Of a DNA stretch of 64,000 bases, positions 45,771-57,350 are shown in pieces; position 1 is the stretch's first letter; every line of letters starts with the position of its first letter. The position numbers and the translations under genes were made by a program. Location of the stretch: positions 18,549,501 to 18,613,500 of the forward strand of contig NC_064443.1 in assembly GCF_023343835.1 (NCBI RefSeq), written 5' to 3'. Origin of the DNA: Lagopus muta (taxonomy: Eukaryota; Chordata; Aves; Galliformes; Phasianidae). The notes below the pieces were generated by a model that saw nothing but the letters and a program-made list of their open reading frames with translations, made no database searches and had not been told where the DNA came from.

Positions 45771-46567
45771 TTACCATAATGATAGCCATCACACCAAAGA
45801 GCGAGGAAAAGTGCAGGGAACCACAGAACTGCTATTCCAGCTTTCAGAACTGTCTCCGTGTTACAGATGGAAAGAAAAGCTTCTTGGAGGCGTGGGGCTC
45901 GTTTGATGTACGAGGTGACTGCAGGCAGCCAGGTGGGGAGGAGAGCTGCCGGTGCTGAGCACGGCTCGGTGCTTTGGGAGATGCTCCACGCCAGGGATGC
46001 GGGATGGGATGTGGCAGCACCTCTGTGAGTGTTGCTGCTTTTTCCCCCTGGGATCGCTTTGCTTGGAGGCAATGATAATTATAAATCTGTTCTGGTGCTC
46101 AGCTTGGGTGATTTTCCTTCTCTCCCGTTTCAGGAGAAAAAGGGACTACAAAGCTGATGGGGACACACTCCTTTGATCACAAATAGAGGGATGGCGCATG
46201 ACAGTAATTAAATTTTTACTCTCAACTAATCTAATTTGTTAGCAAAATAGGGGGAAAGGCTTCACTGTGGATGGGAGGAGGCAGCTGCCTACACCTGATG
46301 TACTCACACGTTAATGGCTTTGTTAGAACACGGGCCAGGCTGGTGACACAGTGCTCATTTCCATGGATGTGCTCTGGGAAACCAAGTGCCAGTAGGAGGC
46401 TGGCCTGCCATGCTGACACTCATTAAAACTAAGCCGTAAGTCTGTTCTCATGCTGCCTTTGTCACGTTACGAATTCATTGCTTAAATGTATTAAGACAGC
46501 AAATACAAAGAGAAGAGATTACTGAGCACTAAGGCAAAGGGCAGGGAGAGGGTGGTGTTCCACTGGG

Positions 46568-46650
46568 ACCAATCATTAAGCTGGAAAAGACTCTGAGATC
46601 ACCTAGTTCAACCATCAGCTTCTGTTGGACGTGTGATACCTCAGTGCTAC
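46568..46650 (-). mobile_element. CR1 LINE 3' fragment, diverged
   Basis: CCAATCATTAAGCTGGAAAA, then GAGATCACCTAGTTCAACCA resembles the complement of the CR1 3' end. It is weaker than most because the usual AGAATC lead has decayed. Confidence 0.65.
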
Positions 46651-49520
46651 AGCAGCAGCCTTCATAAGAAAGCACACAGTGTTTATTTTCCTCAGCTATT
46701 AGATCATTAGTGCCCTTGTTTGTGTTATTGCAAAGCTGCTAGTGGAAGCTGTGGAAATCTGTGCTAGCTCAGCTGCACCGTGCAGCCATTTCCTGCAGGG
46801 AATGGCATCCTTTCTCTTTCTACCTGTTGATAATAACATTTTTATTTCTGTTTGTAACTATTTTTCTTTACCTTTATTTCTCAGATCCACTTCAGTTGTC
46901 AATAAAACCCACAGCCAGTAGCACTGGAAATGTCATTTTCACGGCAGAAAACATTCTGCCCAAACGCGCTGTAAAATTAGAAGGGATGCATTGTTTTTTG
47001 AAATACTCACACATGAAATTTGATGGTAGCACTTCAAGCTTCACTCACCTCATTCCGGGCTCTGCTAGAAGTGCCATTAATGGAAGATGTTTTCTGAGCA
47101 GCTCTGTTCCTTGTTGTGGTGGGAGTGGTGCAGGGATGCTGCAGAGCACGGGAAGAAGAGAGAACGCCATTGCTCACACCAGATCTGTCCTCTGCTGAGA
47201 TGGAGGGAGCTGCTCCATGTGAGCCATGGGACATACAGCCCTAGCTCACACACACAGGTTTCAAGGGTCTCGCAGGTACAAAGGCAGTTAGAGTACTTTG
47301 CCAGACTGGTCTCAAAATTGTTATAAGATGAGGTATGATGCAGCAATTTACCCCCCCAGACTGAAGGCTGGCAGTTGTGAACACAACGGTGTTTACCATT
47401 CGCAGCCTCACAGAGGAATTTGTTGGTTTGCAGAGCACTTAAATTGATTTTATACCTTTATGAGCACACAAAATAGCAATTAGTCAGTGGTGTATATTGG
47501 ATTTTTGACAGGTATAAAATTATAGTGCCAATTATTTTATCCAAGTCAATGCACAACAGCCATTGCAAACAGCAGAGGTTTCAGAGCAATCTGTAGGACG
47601 ACACAGAGAGCAGAAGCACGGCAGCTCACAGAGGTTCTCAAGGTGCAACTGCCTTTCACCAGACAGCATTGTCTGTGGTGCTTCACAGCCACACGTCTCT
47701 GCCAGCCTTTATCATCATGCTGGCTGCTTCTCTCACAGCACACAGGAAAAGGGGTTAAGTACTAATTGTTTGAGAGTGGTGTAGCAGCGTGTGAGGTCTG
47801 TGTGGTCTTTGCACTTTGTAAGGTGGAAAGAGAATTGAGCATCCTCAGTAAGAGAAATAACGTGCATCACCTGAGCACAGGATCTCTCCCCACTTGCAGC
47901 AGCTGTGAGCTCTCAGGCAGCTGAAGCGTAACACTTAACTCCACAGCAAGTAAAACCTGCCTCCTCCAGAAGGGTTGGGACTGCACAAAGGCTCAGTCTA
48001 ATTGGTATTTAATGCCAATTATTGAATCTATTTGCTTGTCAAATGAGAAGACGACAAGCTCAACCAGCAGCACAGCTCAGCCCTGCACATGCCTGGTGGT
48101 GCCGGACAGCCACCAGCTGCACCCCCAGCCACACGAGAACAGAGTTTTTAAAACAGAAATGCTTTCTATCGGAAGCTCCTGAACTTCTACACCTCTCAAT
48201 AGAACAGCCACATCAATTACAGTAATTTTGTAAATTACATATTTCGGAGATTGCCTTCAAAGTTTGCTTCTCTGAAAGCGGAATTGTGAAGGAACACGGC
48301 GTTCTTCATCGGCGATATTCCTCTAATAGAAGCATGCAAATAATAGAAACGGTTATAAACATGATTCCTGTATAATTTGGAGGCCTGGCTGAAGCAAATT
48401 TCTCTTATTGCTAACAGGGAAGATGCACACCGTGGGTCATGATGAGTACAGCAGGAAACGGGTTTGTTCACCTTCAGATGGAAGCGCGGCTGTGCGCTGC
48501 AGATTGAAGTGGGGCTGCAGGGCCATGGGTGGAGCAGGCAGGTCGTGCAGGGCAGTGCTGCTCACAGAGCTGGCCTTGCCATGCACCAGCGTGACTAGGA
48601 TGACTTTTTTCCCCCGTCTCTTTTCATGGTGATGCCAACAGAGATTGAGGAGCATTGTGTCACCAGCGTGAGTTAACAAAGCTGCTCAAACAAGCTGGGG
48701 TCCAGCTGCTCATCTGCCTCAGGGCACACATTTCATCTACCTATGCATGCAGGAAATTCGATCTGAAAGGCTTTCCCTTCCTTGCAGAGCCTTAATTGGA
48801 TAGCAGTTCTATATTTATTTTATTTTTCTGACATAGGGATTAGGGCAGTAAGAAATGATTTGGCAAATTTGGAAAAAACACAGCGTATCACTTCTTTATT
48901 AATCATTCCTCTCTTGAGGTTAAACTTGGTTCTATCAGCATTACTGTTAAATAGCACAGAGTTTCATCACCAAAAAAGTTTCAGACTTCTATCGCAGCTT
49001 TGACTTCTGGGATCGAACTGTCCCAACTAATGGCATCATCACTTTTTGCAGACAAATGAGGACATTAGAGGCATGATTTATCATTTCTCCAGAGAGTTCT
49101 CCCAGACAGGATCTCTAACCGCATCGCCTGATTTTCAGAAACTTCATTAGGTTATAGGCAATGCATCTGTGAGGCTGAGGGAGACGAGAAGTATGATCTC
49201 TTATTCTTAACTGCCATTGTAAGTGTTTATTAAGGCACGCATTTCCTGGTAGGGCATTATGTGACAGAAATATTGAAAAACAGCAGGCATCCCACAGGGC
49301 AGGGCTTGGTAATCAAGATTGCATTAATGCTAATGACAGTGGCTGCACAGCTTATTTCCTGAGAGGCAGAAGTTGTTTTAACCATCAGCTCTTGAGATGG
49401 AGGTGGAAATTCGGAAAATTTAGACAGCTTTTGCATGGATTCTGGTATATTGTCTGGGGAAGGAATTCACTCAGAACGAGGAGAAGTGCTGGTGGCAGCT
49501 TCAGAGTTCTCTAAGGATGG
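46651..49520. other. Intergenic
   Basis: No gene or repeat recognised. An imperfect inverted repeat (ATTGGTATT / AATGCCAAT) sits at 48,001-48,019. The AT-rich stretch 48,210-48,420 and 49,200-49,340 have the look of conserved non-coding DNA. Open frames of up to 145 codons are unsupported. Confidence 0.6.
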
Positions 49521-49800
49521 AGAGGAACCTTATGGGGTTCAGCAAGGGCAAGTGGGAAATCCTACACCTGGGGAGGAATAACCGTGTGTATCAGTGCCAT
49601 GTGGGGCTGAGCTGCTGGAAAGGTGTTCTGCAGAGATGGACATGAGGTCTTGGTTGACCATCTGGTGTGTCCCTGTGGCCAAGAAGGCTGATGGCACAGG
49701 ATGGGGCCAGCAGGGCAGGGAGGTGTTCCTTCCCTCTGCTCTGCCCTGGGGAGGTTCAGTGATACCCAGATACAGATCCCTTCCAACCCCATTGCACAGC
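49521..49800 (+). mobile_element. CR1 LINE internal (ORF2 3' region) fragment
   Basis: TATGGGGTTCAGCAAGGGCA, AGTGGGAAATCCTACACCTG, GGGCTGAGCTGCTGGAAAGG, GTGGCCAAGAAGGCTGATGG and CTCTGCTCTGCCCTGGGGAG follow in the order of the CR1 reverse-transcriptase ORF, downstream of the catalytic core, in forward orientation. The frame is broken by stops and indels. It is a dead internal piece, not a 3' end. Confidence 0.82.
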
Positions 49801-49884
49801 GTTGTTGACTCCTGTCTGGTTTGTGCCCTATTCTGATCCCAGGCCATTCCGAGCAGCACTGCTGCTTAGCCTTGTTCTCACACT

Positions 49885-50170
49885 CCTCATTCTGTATTTC
49901 TATTTTATGAGAAGCTAACAGGAGAATTTTGCACTTGTTTTGATTAAATTTTATCCCTTTCATGTTTCTTTTTTCTCTTTCCCTTTAGGCTGTTTTTGAT
50001 GTTTGGCAAGGTCACTTTGAATTCTGATCTTGTCTTTCAGCATATTTGTAGTCTCTCTTAGATTGCTGCCAACAAGAAATTTAATGTGTGCTCTATCCCA
50101 TCAACCAAATCACCAGTGAAAATTTAGAGCAGTACCAGGTGCCGTGCAAACCTGGTGGGCTCGTTTTGGT
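49885..50170 (-). mobile_element. Ancient CR1/L3-like LINE fragment
   Basis: Reading leftwards the frame gives IKFNQNKCKIL, the AT-rich version of a conserved LINE ORF2 stretch. On the + strand, CACTTTGAATTCTGATCTTG, TCTCTTAGATTGCTGCCAAC and TCCCATCAACCAAATCACCA keep the order of the old CR1/L3 consensus (inverse). It is much more diverged than the CR1 immediately to its left and points the other way, so it is older. Confidence 0.7.
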
Positions 50171-51583
50171 GGTGCTGGCAGTGAGCTGCTCGTTACTGCC
50201 TTGTGTGCATCCTGAGGATGGGGCTCTGCCCTCACCCACAGCAATGGCACACAACACAGAATCAAAGCCTCCATCCTTTCCCTGTCCCCTCATCCCAGTG
50301 CCTGGCTGCAGGATGAAGGCAGGTGGGCCTGATGGAATTTCTTCTTAACCAGCTCACATCAGGTGCAGCTCATGCTTTGTTTTAGCTGGAGGCTCCTTAG
50401 CTGGGTGTTCCCATAGAGGCAGAGCAGAGGCTGAGTGGCTGCTATGTAATGTCCCAGAGCCAATATGCTGCATTTCACTGCCTGTGAGCCCTGTTCTTTC
50501 TAAGCAGTGCCTTGTGTTTTCCTTGCACAGGTAAAAAAAGCCTTGTGGGTTTTCAGAGGTGACTGCTGGAGGTGCACATACCCAGCTCATACCCAATGGG
50601 GTACTTTTATCTGACCCAGGCTGAATGTAAGCATTTAATTCAGAGAGGCATTTCCAGATGAGAAATGAGGACAAGAAAAGGATGTGTGCAAACCAGCTGG
50701 AAAATGCTTCCATATGAAGGTGATGACTGTTTAGAAATGAATGTCACTCTGATTTGGCACTGGCTGCTTTGGTGGGAAGGTGATGCTCGATCTAACACCA
50801 GCTACTGTTTTTCAGATCAACTTTTAGTTTTAATGAAGTGGAATAAATGATTCTGAATTAGTTATGCTAAAAAGAAGAAAGAACGTGGAAGTCAGTTGAT
50901 TTGACAGGTCAGGCAAAATATCTCACAAATTAGCAGCACATTTAACTGTAACAAGATGTGATGAGTCAAATTTCTCTGTGTATTGGTATCAGCTGGAATG
51001 GGATTACAGCAGCCTGTGCTTCTCAGGGCAGGTTGGCTAAAGCTATGTGGTCTTAAATTCTTCCAGAAACACAACAGGATATAAAAGCCAGGTGCAGGGG
51101 GGTGTTTTTTCTGAATTAAAAATTAACCTGATTTGTGGGGAAGATCTTAGCGTGCCTGGTTTGCAATAGTTTGGAGCTGTGCCTGAGCCAGGTGAGTGCA
51201 ACGCTTTGTTTGTGTTCATCTGCAGTGCTATTGCTGGGATGGGGACCAAGGAATTAGAGTTGTGCTGCTTTGTTCATGTTAGCAGTTTCCAAGTGAAGCT
51301 GTTGGGGGATGTGTGGCTCCTGAATGAAATCTTATTGCTTACCTGTGTTTTTACATCTGCTGTGATGAAGTTAGTTACCTAACATTGTTCCTCCTCTGCC
51401 CTTTGCTAAAGCAAGGCAGTGCTTGAGATTGAAAGGTGTTCTGTACTGCTTAACATATTTACTTGCTCAAGATGTGCATGCAACAGACTGTGGTAAGAAA
51501 GGATAATACAGACACCTGCTCCCAACCCACCCTGCAAGAAGGTCCTGGTGGCTGGTACGAGGAGCAGCTGCCCAAGGAATGAT

Positions 51584-51690
51584 GGAATCATAGAATAGCC
51601 TGGGTTGAAAAGGACCTCAAAGATCATCTAGTTTCAACCCCCTTGTTGTGAGCAAGGTCACCAACACCAGACCAGGCTGTGAGCACTGCC
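51584..51690 (-). mobile_element. CR1 LINE 3' fragment
   Basis: GGAATCATAGAATAGCCTGG, AAGGACCTCAAAGATCATCT, then CACCAACACCAGACCAGGCT: complement of a CR1 3' end, truncated after about 105 bases. Confidence 0.92.
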
Positions 51691-52865
51691 TGGCTCCTTG
51701 AGGAGCAGCTCTGCTGTCCCAGAGCAGCCTGTGATCCCCATGGCTGCAGGGTTGATGGAAGCAGTGGAAGGCAGCTGTGGGCCTCTTCCATCCCTGTGTT
51801 GGGGTGCCCCGATGGGGGTCCTGCTTCATGTGCACTGAGGTGGCATCCAGAATGCAGCGTGTTTGTGCCTGGTGTTGTTGCAGCCATCTGGTAGCTGTGT
51901 GTGCTCCTGTGCAGCCCCTGCATCCCAGCGGATGGGTGTCAGCAATCTGCAGCTGTTTCCTTAACGGAATCAATCCAAGGCACTTCCAGTGAACGGATCC
52001 CATGAATAATTAAGGATTTCTTCTTCGTTGTTTTCAGAAAGCAATGAGAATTTGAAATGGTTCGACTGAACGCTTAGATCTAATTAAGAAACAATTCAGC
52101 AAAGAAAAACCTTGATGCTTATTTTTCATATTTGACTCTGTACAATACGAATTAAAATGTAAATTGTGCTTCGGAGTAGAATGCTTCCATGGAAAGCTGA
52201 GAACATGTGTTTTGTGCTGAGTGTTTTGCAAATGGATTAGCTCAGACCTGGGTTTGTAGTTCCTGCAGATGGGCTAAATTCTACCTTGGGGCTTACGTTC
52301 CTGTTAGTCACACAGCTGTTTGTGTATTTTTCTGCTCTACATGTTGTTGATATAACGGAGTGATTAAATATGAAGTACATATATACATATTTTCCTGCAA
52401 GAGATCGTGATTAATGTATTTAGTTTTGAGTTCAGATGAAAAAATGAGAAATAGTTGGAGAACCAGTGGGTGAAGGGCTGTTACAGTCTGAGCTGTTATC
52501 AGCAGCACTGAAGTGCTGAGAGATCTGCAGTGCTCTGAGGCTGAAGGATTAGTGCTGTCTTCAGCAATCCCGAGCAGTTCTTGATCTCAGGTGATGAGCA
52601 GTGCTCAGGGCTGTGTTTTACAAGTTGAGAGCAGAGAGGTTTGGCTGTGCTCAGCGTGGTCCTTCAGAAAGCTCACACGTCTGACTTGTATTGGGATGCC
52701 TGCTTCTGCCCATAAGGCTGCCTGTTGGTGTTCTGCCTGAAGTGGCAGTCTTATTACGCCTGGTCCAGCTCCCAGTGTGGGTCAGAGTAATACCTGAATT
52801 GTTTGTGTGCTGATAAAAATGGTATTGGTGGTAGTAGGTGATAAAGTGTGCTGTCTTAGCTGGAG

Positions 52866-52945
52866 ATCACTGAACCACTAATGTTGGAAAGGACCTCTAA
52901 GATAAAGTCCAAGCCCTTCAGATCCCCACCATGCCTGCCAAGGCA
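52866..52945 (-). mobile_element. CR1 LINE 3' fragment, diverged
   Basis: ATCACTGAACCACTAATGTT, GGAAAGGACCTCTAAGATAA, then CCACCATGCCTGCC resembles the complement of a CR1 tail. Confidence 0.75.
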
Positions 52946-53939
52946 AAGAGCTGTCCCAAAAATCATGACACTGGCTGTCATTTTCAGAGACTTTTTTCCA
53001 AGTAATTAAGCTTCTGAACGAGTTTCAGAAAAGCTGTGAGGCTTATGTCTCTTCAGATGCAGGTCTCTCATAAGCTTGGTTGTGCATGGACTCCTGGAGC
53101 AGATGTGTTCTAGTCTGGCTGTGGTAGCTCTGAGCAAATATTAAGAACAGATGGACCTTAACTAAGGTTGTGAAGGAGAGGAGCTTTGAAGTTTGCATAG
53201 CTTCCATTCCATTTTCCCACATGACTGTGCTTGCAGCAGGCTGGAGGTGGGCTGCCATGAGAGCGACCCAAATGCCCACCGCGTGGCTCCAGGCAGAGCT
53301 GTGCCCCTCCAGCATTTTGGGGCACGAATCTTCCCAACTCTTCAACCCAATGGATGGTTTGCCATCCTCTTGAAGATGTCCTTAATCAGAAACAAGGGCT
53401 TAGGCAGAAGGACTTAAGGAAGAGTTAGAGTATGTGGTTTTCTGGTAGAAATCAGCTCTCTGCCTAAGGATGGAGTGTCTGATCCCAGCCAGAGACCTCT
53501 CCGGGATGCTCACAGCTGAAGGGTGAGGATAAGAGCTGTGTTCCTCCCCAGCAGGGCTCAGACTCAAAGCTTCCAGTCCCCATCATTCTGTGGCATTTAA
53601 GGTTTGGGACATCAAGTCAGCTTGCTTCTCTTATTGACTGTTTAACAGAGGTACACATGGACTTCAGCTACTGCTTGACGATTTGGGAATTGCCTTGCAC
53701 TGTCCTGCAACTGTCCTATCTTATTTATCCATCATGTCTGAATCATATTGCCCTATAAGGTTATTATTTTTTTCCCTTCTGCTTCTAGAAACTTTATATC
53801 CCAGGTTTGGCATCCTCTTTTCTGAGCCTTGCTGTTGTATTCTGGTAATACTTCTAAAGGATGTGCTCTACGTCCAGAAAATAAATGCAGTGATGGAGGG
53901 CGCTCATGTGAAACAGTCCTGCATCTCAGGTGTCAAAGG

Positions 53940-54430
53940 TAGATAAAATATGTACCGGCTCCTGACAAGCATTAGATTTTGTCACTGCGTTAATGCTGGT
54001 TACATATCACTCAGATAGGAGGAATTCTTGCTTCTTGATTTATGTTCACTGGCAATGAAATGTCCACGATGATTAATTACGGCCCCGGATGATAGCGCCC
54101 TTACTCATACCTCCCTGCCCTGAATGATTGAAATTAATACATATATTTGTATTGCTGTGGAATTTGCCATTAGCTGTTAAAATATTTGCACACTTGACAG
54201 GCTGTGAAGGGATTTAGTTGAGACTTATTTTTGTAATCAGTAACTTGCTACTTTTTAATCGTGGTTTATAGCTGGGAAAGAATAAGGTTAAGGATGAAAT
54301 GGTGGAAGTATTTACAGAAAAATTGTTATGACAGCTTTGGCAATTTGAGTTCTTAAACCATCATTTTCTGGGAGCGTTCTTAAAGGCTTTTGCCTTTATA
54401 TTTTGTCATAATTAAGTCTATAAATTGCCC
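53940..54430. promoter_or_regulatory. AT-rich candidate conserved non-coding element
   Basis: Contains GATGATTAATTACGGCC, GAAATTAATACATATATTTG, GCCATTAGCTGTTAAAATAT, GTAATCAGTAAC and CATAATTAAGTC in AT-rich, non-repetitive sequence. Homeodomain-type cores and absence of a repeat signature are the evidence; function is inferred. Confidence 0.35.
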
Positions 54431-54773
54431 TTAGAGTCTGTATTTCTGAGAGATCAGACCCAGATACTTACCTGGACAAAGTGGAGGACTGCTGCCCTGT
54501 CAGGAAAGCATGCAGCCAGCAGAGCATCCAGAAATACCTCTGCTGCCTGTGCAGACATGTAGCCACCTACATTTATCCATCATTTGGCTGATGCTTTTTT
54601 TTTTTTTCCTCTATGAAATTCATTTGTTTTGAGAACTCTTTGAGAGTACGCTCACTGAGCCGAGAAGGGACAGAATCGTACCTGGTAACGGTCTGAGATG
54701 GTTTGTATTAGCATTGAGCAGCCGAAAAAACATGGGGGAAAATCAAACCCAACCCAAACTCCCTTTATCATAT

Positions 54774-55250
54774 ACTCATAGAATGGCTTGTGTTGCAAAG
54801 GACCTCAAGGATCATGAAGCTCCAACCCCCTGCCAAACGCAGGGCCACCAACCTCCACATTTCATACCAGACCAGGCTGCCCAGGGCCCCATCCAACCTG
54901 GCCTTGAACACCTCCAGGGATGGACGGGGCATCCACAGCCTCTCTGGCAGCTGTTCCAGCACCTCACCACTCTCTCTGTAAAGAACTTCCCCCTGACATC
55001 CAACCTCAGTTTCCCCTCCCTCAACTTCAAACCATTTCCCTTTGTCCTGCAGTTATCTACCCTGTCAAAGAGTTGATTCCCCTCCTGTTTGTAGGCTCCC
55101 TTTAGGTATTGAAAGGCTGCAGTGAGGTCACCCTGCAGCTGCCTTTTCTCCAGGCTGAACAAGCCCAGCTCCCTCAGCTTGTCTTTGTAGGGAGATGTTC
55201 CAGCCCCCTGATCATCTTTAGTCACATTGCATCTCTTTGCTAAACAGGAA
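54774..55250 (-). mobile_element. CR1 LINE, long 3' fragment with ORF2 C-terminal remnant
   Basis: The best-preserved mobile element here. The + strand starts CATAGAATGGCTTGTGTTGC and follows the complement of CR1 for about 475 bases. Reading leftwards, one frame gives LRELGLFSLEKRQLQGDLTA, AFQYLKGAYKQEGNQLF and RKFFTERVV-like residues, the usual C-terminal end of CR1 ORF2 (reverse-transcriptase protein). The frame shifts near 54,950, after which PSLEVFKARLDGALGSLVW continues in another frame. It is 5' truncated, lacks the catalytic domain and cannot move on its own. Confidence 0.95.
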
Positions 55251-57219
55251 CGTGGTATTTCCCATGCCTGGAACAGCCAGCTCTTCCCTCTGATTCTGTG
55301 CATTCTTTTCAGTTCTTCATGTGTTCTTACTCAGAGGTGATGCTTTCTGTTTTTCTTGCTTTTGTTTTTTTTTATTTGGTTTTTACTGGGACAAAAATGC
55401 TCCTCTGAAGTTCCTGGCCAGCTACGGTTCTGACTTTACCTTCCCTGCCTCAGTTCCCTATGTGTGAAGTGGAGATAATGCTGCTGCCTTGACTTGTCAG
55501 CATAATTAATGCCATGAAGTGCTCAGGTAGTGACAAACAGCAGAGAAGAGCCTGAAGGAAATGAAAAATCCTTCATTCAGAGCAGTGTTTGGGCAGCAGG
55601 CAGGAGATAAGGCCTCTGACATACTGGAAATACTGAATACGCGCTCAGCGAATGCAGTGCTCATCCTGTGTGCGAGAAGGTGGGAGCACATGCAAAATGC
55701 TGATGGTGCAATGGAAGACATGCAAATAAATGGGATGCATGAGGTGAGGGTGCAGGGGCAACAATGCCAAGTGTTTCTGCGTTCCTTGGGTGTCTTTCTG
55801 TAAAAATGGATGTGTTGAAACAGCTACAGCAAAAACGCTTTTAATAAAAACAGTGACCGCTTCAATTAGAAAAATATTTCTTTGGCAAGATCAATAGAAC
55901 TTCTCATTACTTCTGAAAGTGTAGCATCTTATGGATCCCAGGGCCAGGTGTCCTATGAGGGCATCGCAGAATATCCTGAGTTGGAAGGGTCTCATAGGGA
56001 TCATTGAGTACAGTTGCCTCTGGACTTAATTTGTAAGGGGAAAAAAGGAAACTTTCACTCCCTGACGTGCCTAGAAAGGCACATGCATGAAGGTGAATTG
56101 GTTTTGCCATGCATACAGTTCAGTCACTGGCATCAGGGAAACCATATTCAGATCTCTGGGGCTTCCAGAAGGATTTCCAGAAGCTTCTCCTTGAGAAGCT
56201 CAGAAGCATGGAGGTCCCATTGATGCTGGGAGGACAAACTGCACCCAGTGGAGGCCCCGGCTGCTGCTTATGAAGGGCTCTGGGAAGCATGCATGGGGCT
56301 CATTGCTGCCATTTGAGCGTTACTGAGATTGATGGCAATGCAACTCATCCCCTTCCCCAAATGATTTTTAATTTTCTTCAAATGGAAGCAATTACAGCTT
56401 TTTTTTTTTCTTTCCAGGAGATCAAATGTCTTTGAAATTCTTTCAGATACAGAGTCAAACTGCACCCTTAATTAAAGGATGTACAAAGTCTGGTCCGTCA
56501 TTCTGCTCCCAAATTTAAATTAAATATCTTACTGCAGATTTCCACCTTCTGAGCCCGTTGCACCTTTTTCAGCTGTTTGGGGACAGATGGTGACCTTCTT
56601 CACACATGAAGGCATCGTCCTGTTACCGCCTTCTATCATCCTTGCCAGCTCTTTCTCATTTACATCAAGGAACATGAAAAGTGATAAATGTTAAGAGCAA
56701 AGCCCCGTGTGAGCAACGTGGCATTGCTGTCACCAGAGAAAGAAAACTCTGCGTTTAGAGAATATCTCTGAAATGTTAACGAGAAAGCCCATATAAATCT
56801 GTACCTGCTTAAAATGCGCCTTCGTAAAATCATTGTCACAGATGGTGAGGAAAATAATTTAAGTACTGTATATATGCACAGGAGTGTGCTCATTTACATG
56901 GCTTTCTGCAGCAATAGATTCTCACAGCTCTTATGAATTTCACCGGCTTCTGTATTTGCAAGCAGATCAAAACAAACTCATTCAGCAGCCCCTGGATTGC
57001 CTTCAAGGAGAAATTTGTTTTCTGTTGAAATGATCATTTAAGAGGCTAACAAAGTAGTTAATGTGATGCCAAACATCTTTGGCAAATAACAGCTCCTTCT
57101 GATGTTTATTAAATGGATTTCCTTCAGCTCCTTAGATCTTGTGGTCAGCCAGATGTGCTGTTCCAGTGGGATTTGTGGATGGCACATGGATGAAACCAGC
57201 CCACAGTTTTTCCTCTGAC
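55251..57219. other. Intergenic with one CR1 scrap
   Basis: No gene. Apart from the CR1 at 55,962 it is unremarkable. A T-rich run lies near 56,399-56,410 and AT-rich patches at 56,490-56,530 and 56,790-56,900. Confidence 0.6.
55962..56035 (-). mobile_element. CR1 LINE 3' tail fragment
   Basis: GCATCGCAGAATATCCTGAG, TTGGAAGGGTCTCATAGGGA, then TCATTGAGTACAGTTGCC: complement of a CR1 tail of the TCCTGAGTTGGAAGGG subfamily. Confidence 0.85.
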
Positions 57220-57350
57220 ACAGAATCGCTTGCATTGGAAGGGACCCCAAGGATCATAAAGCTCCAACCCCCCTGCCACAGACAGAGCCACCAACTTCCA
57301 TATCTAATACTGGACCAGGCTGCCCAGGGCACTTCCAGGGACGGGGACAC
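57220..57350 (-). mobile_element. CR1 LINE 3' fragment with internal deletion
   Basis: CACAGAATCGCTTGCATTGG, CCCAAGGATCATAAAGCTCC, then GACCAGGCTGCCCAGGGCAC and TTCCAGGGACGGGGACA. Compared with the copy at 54.8 kb it lacks about 25 bases after CCAGGGC. Same subfamily. Confidence 0.93.

Larger units (their letters stand above)
41651..46567. other. Intergenic
   Basis: No gene. Contains a short tandem duplication (42,995-43,048), a 10-base-arm hairpin (43,275-43,312), a G9/A13 purine tract (45,734-45,770) and an inverted repeat AGATTTA-AAT-TAAATCT at 41,943-41,959. AT-rich patches at 42300-42680 and 43730-43830 are otherwise plain. Confidence 0.6.
50171..54773. other. Intergenic with two small CR1 pieces
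   Basis: No gene. Besides the CR1 scraps at 51,584 and 52,866 I see AT-rich stretches at 52,030-52,170, 52,330-52,460 and 53,940-54,430, the last listed as a candidate element, and a T13 run at 54,595-54,607. Confidence 0.6.

Noticed and set aside
46761..47198. + frame with a hydrophobic stretch resembling a membrane segment
   Set aside because: The hydrophobic run comes from a T-rich tract; the rest is low in support and there is no splice or promoter evidence.
49562..49963. 133-codon - frame containing KFNQNKCKIL, first suspected to be a gene
   Set aside because: The recognisable part is the L3/CR1-like LINE remnant, and the rest is antisense to the adjacent + strand CR1.
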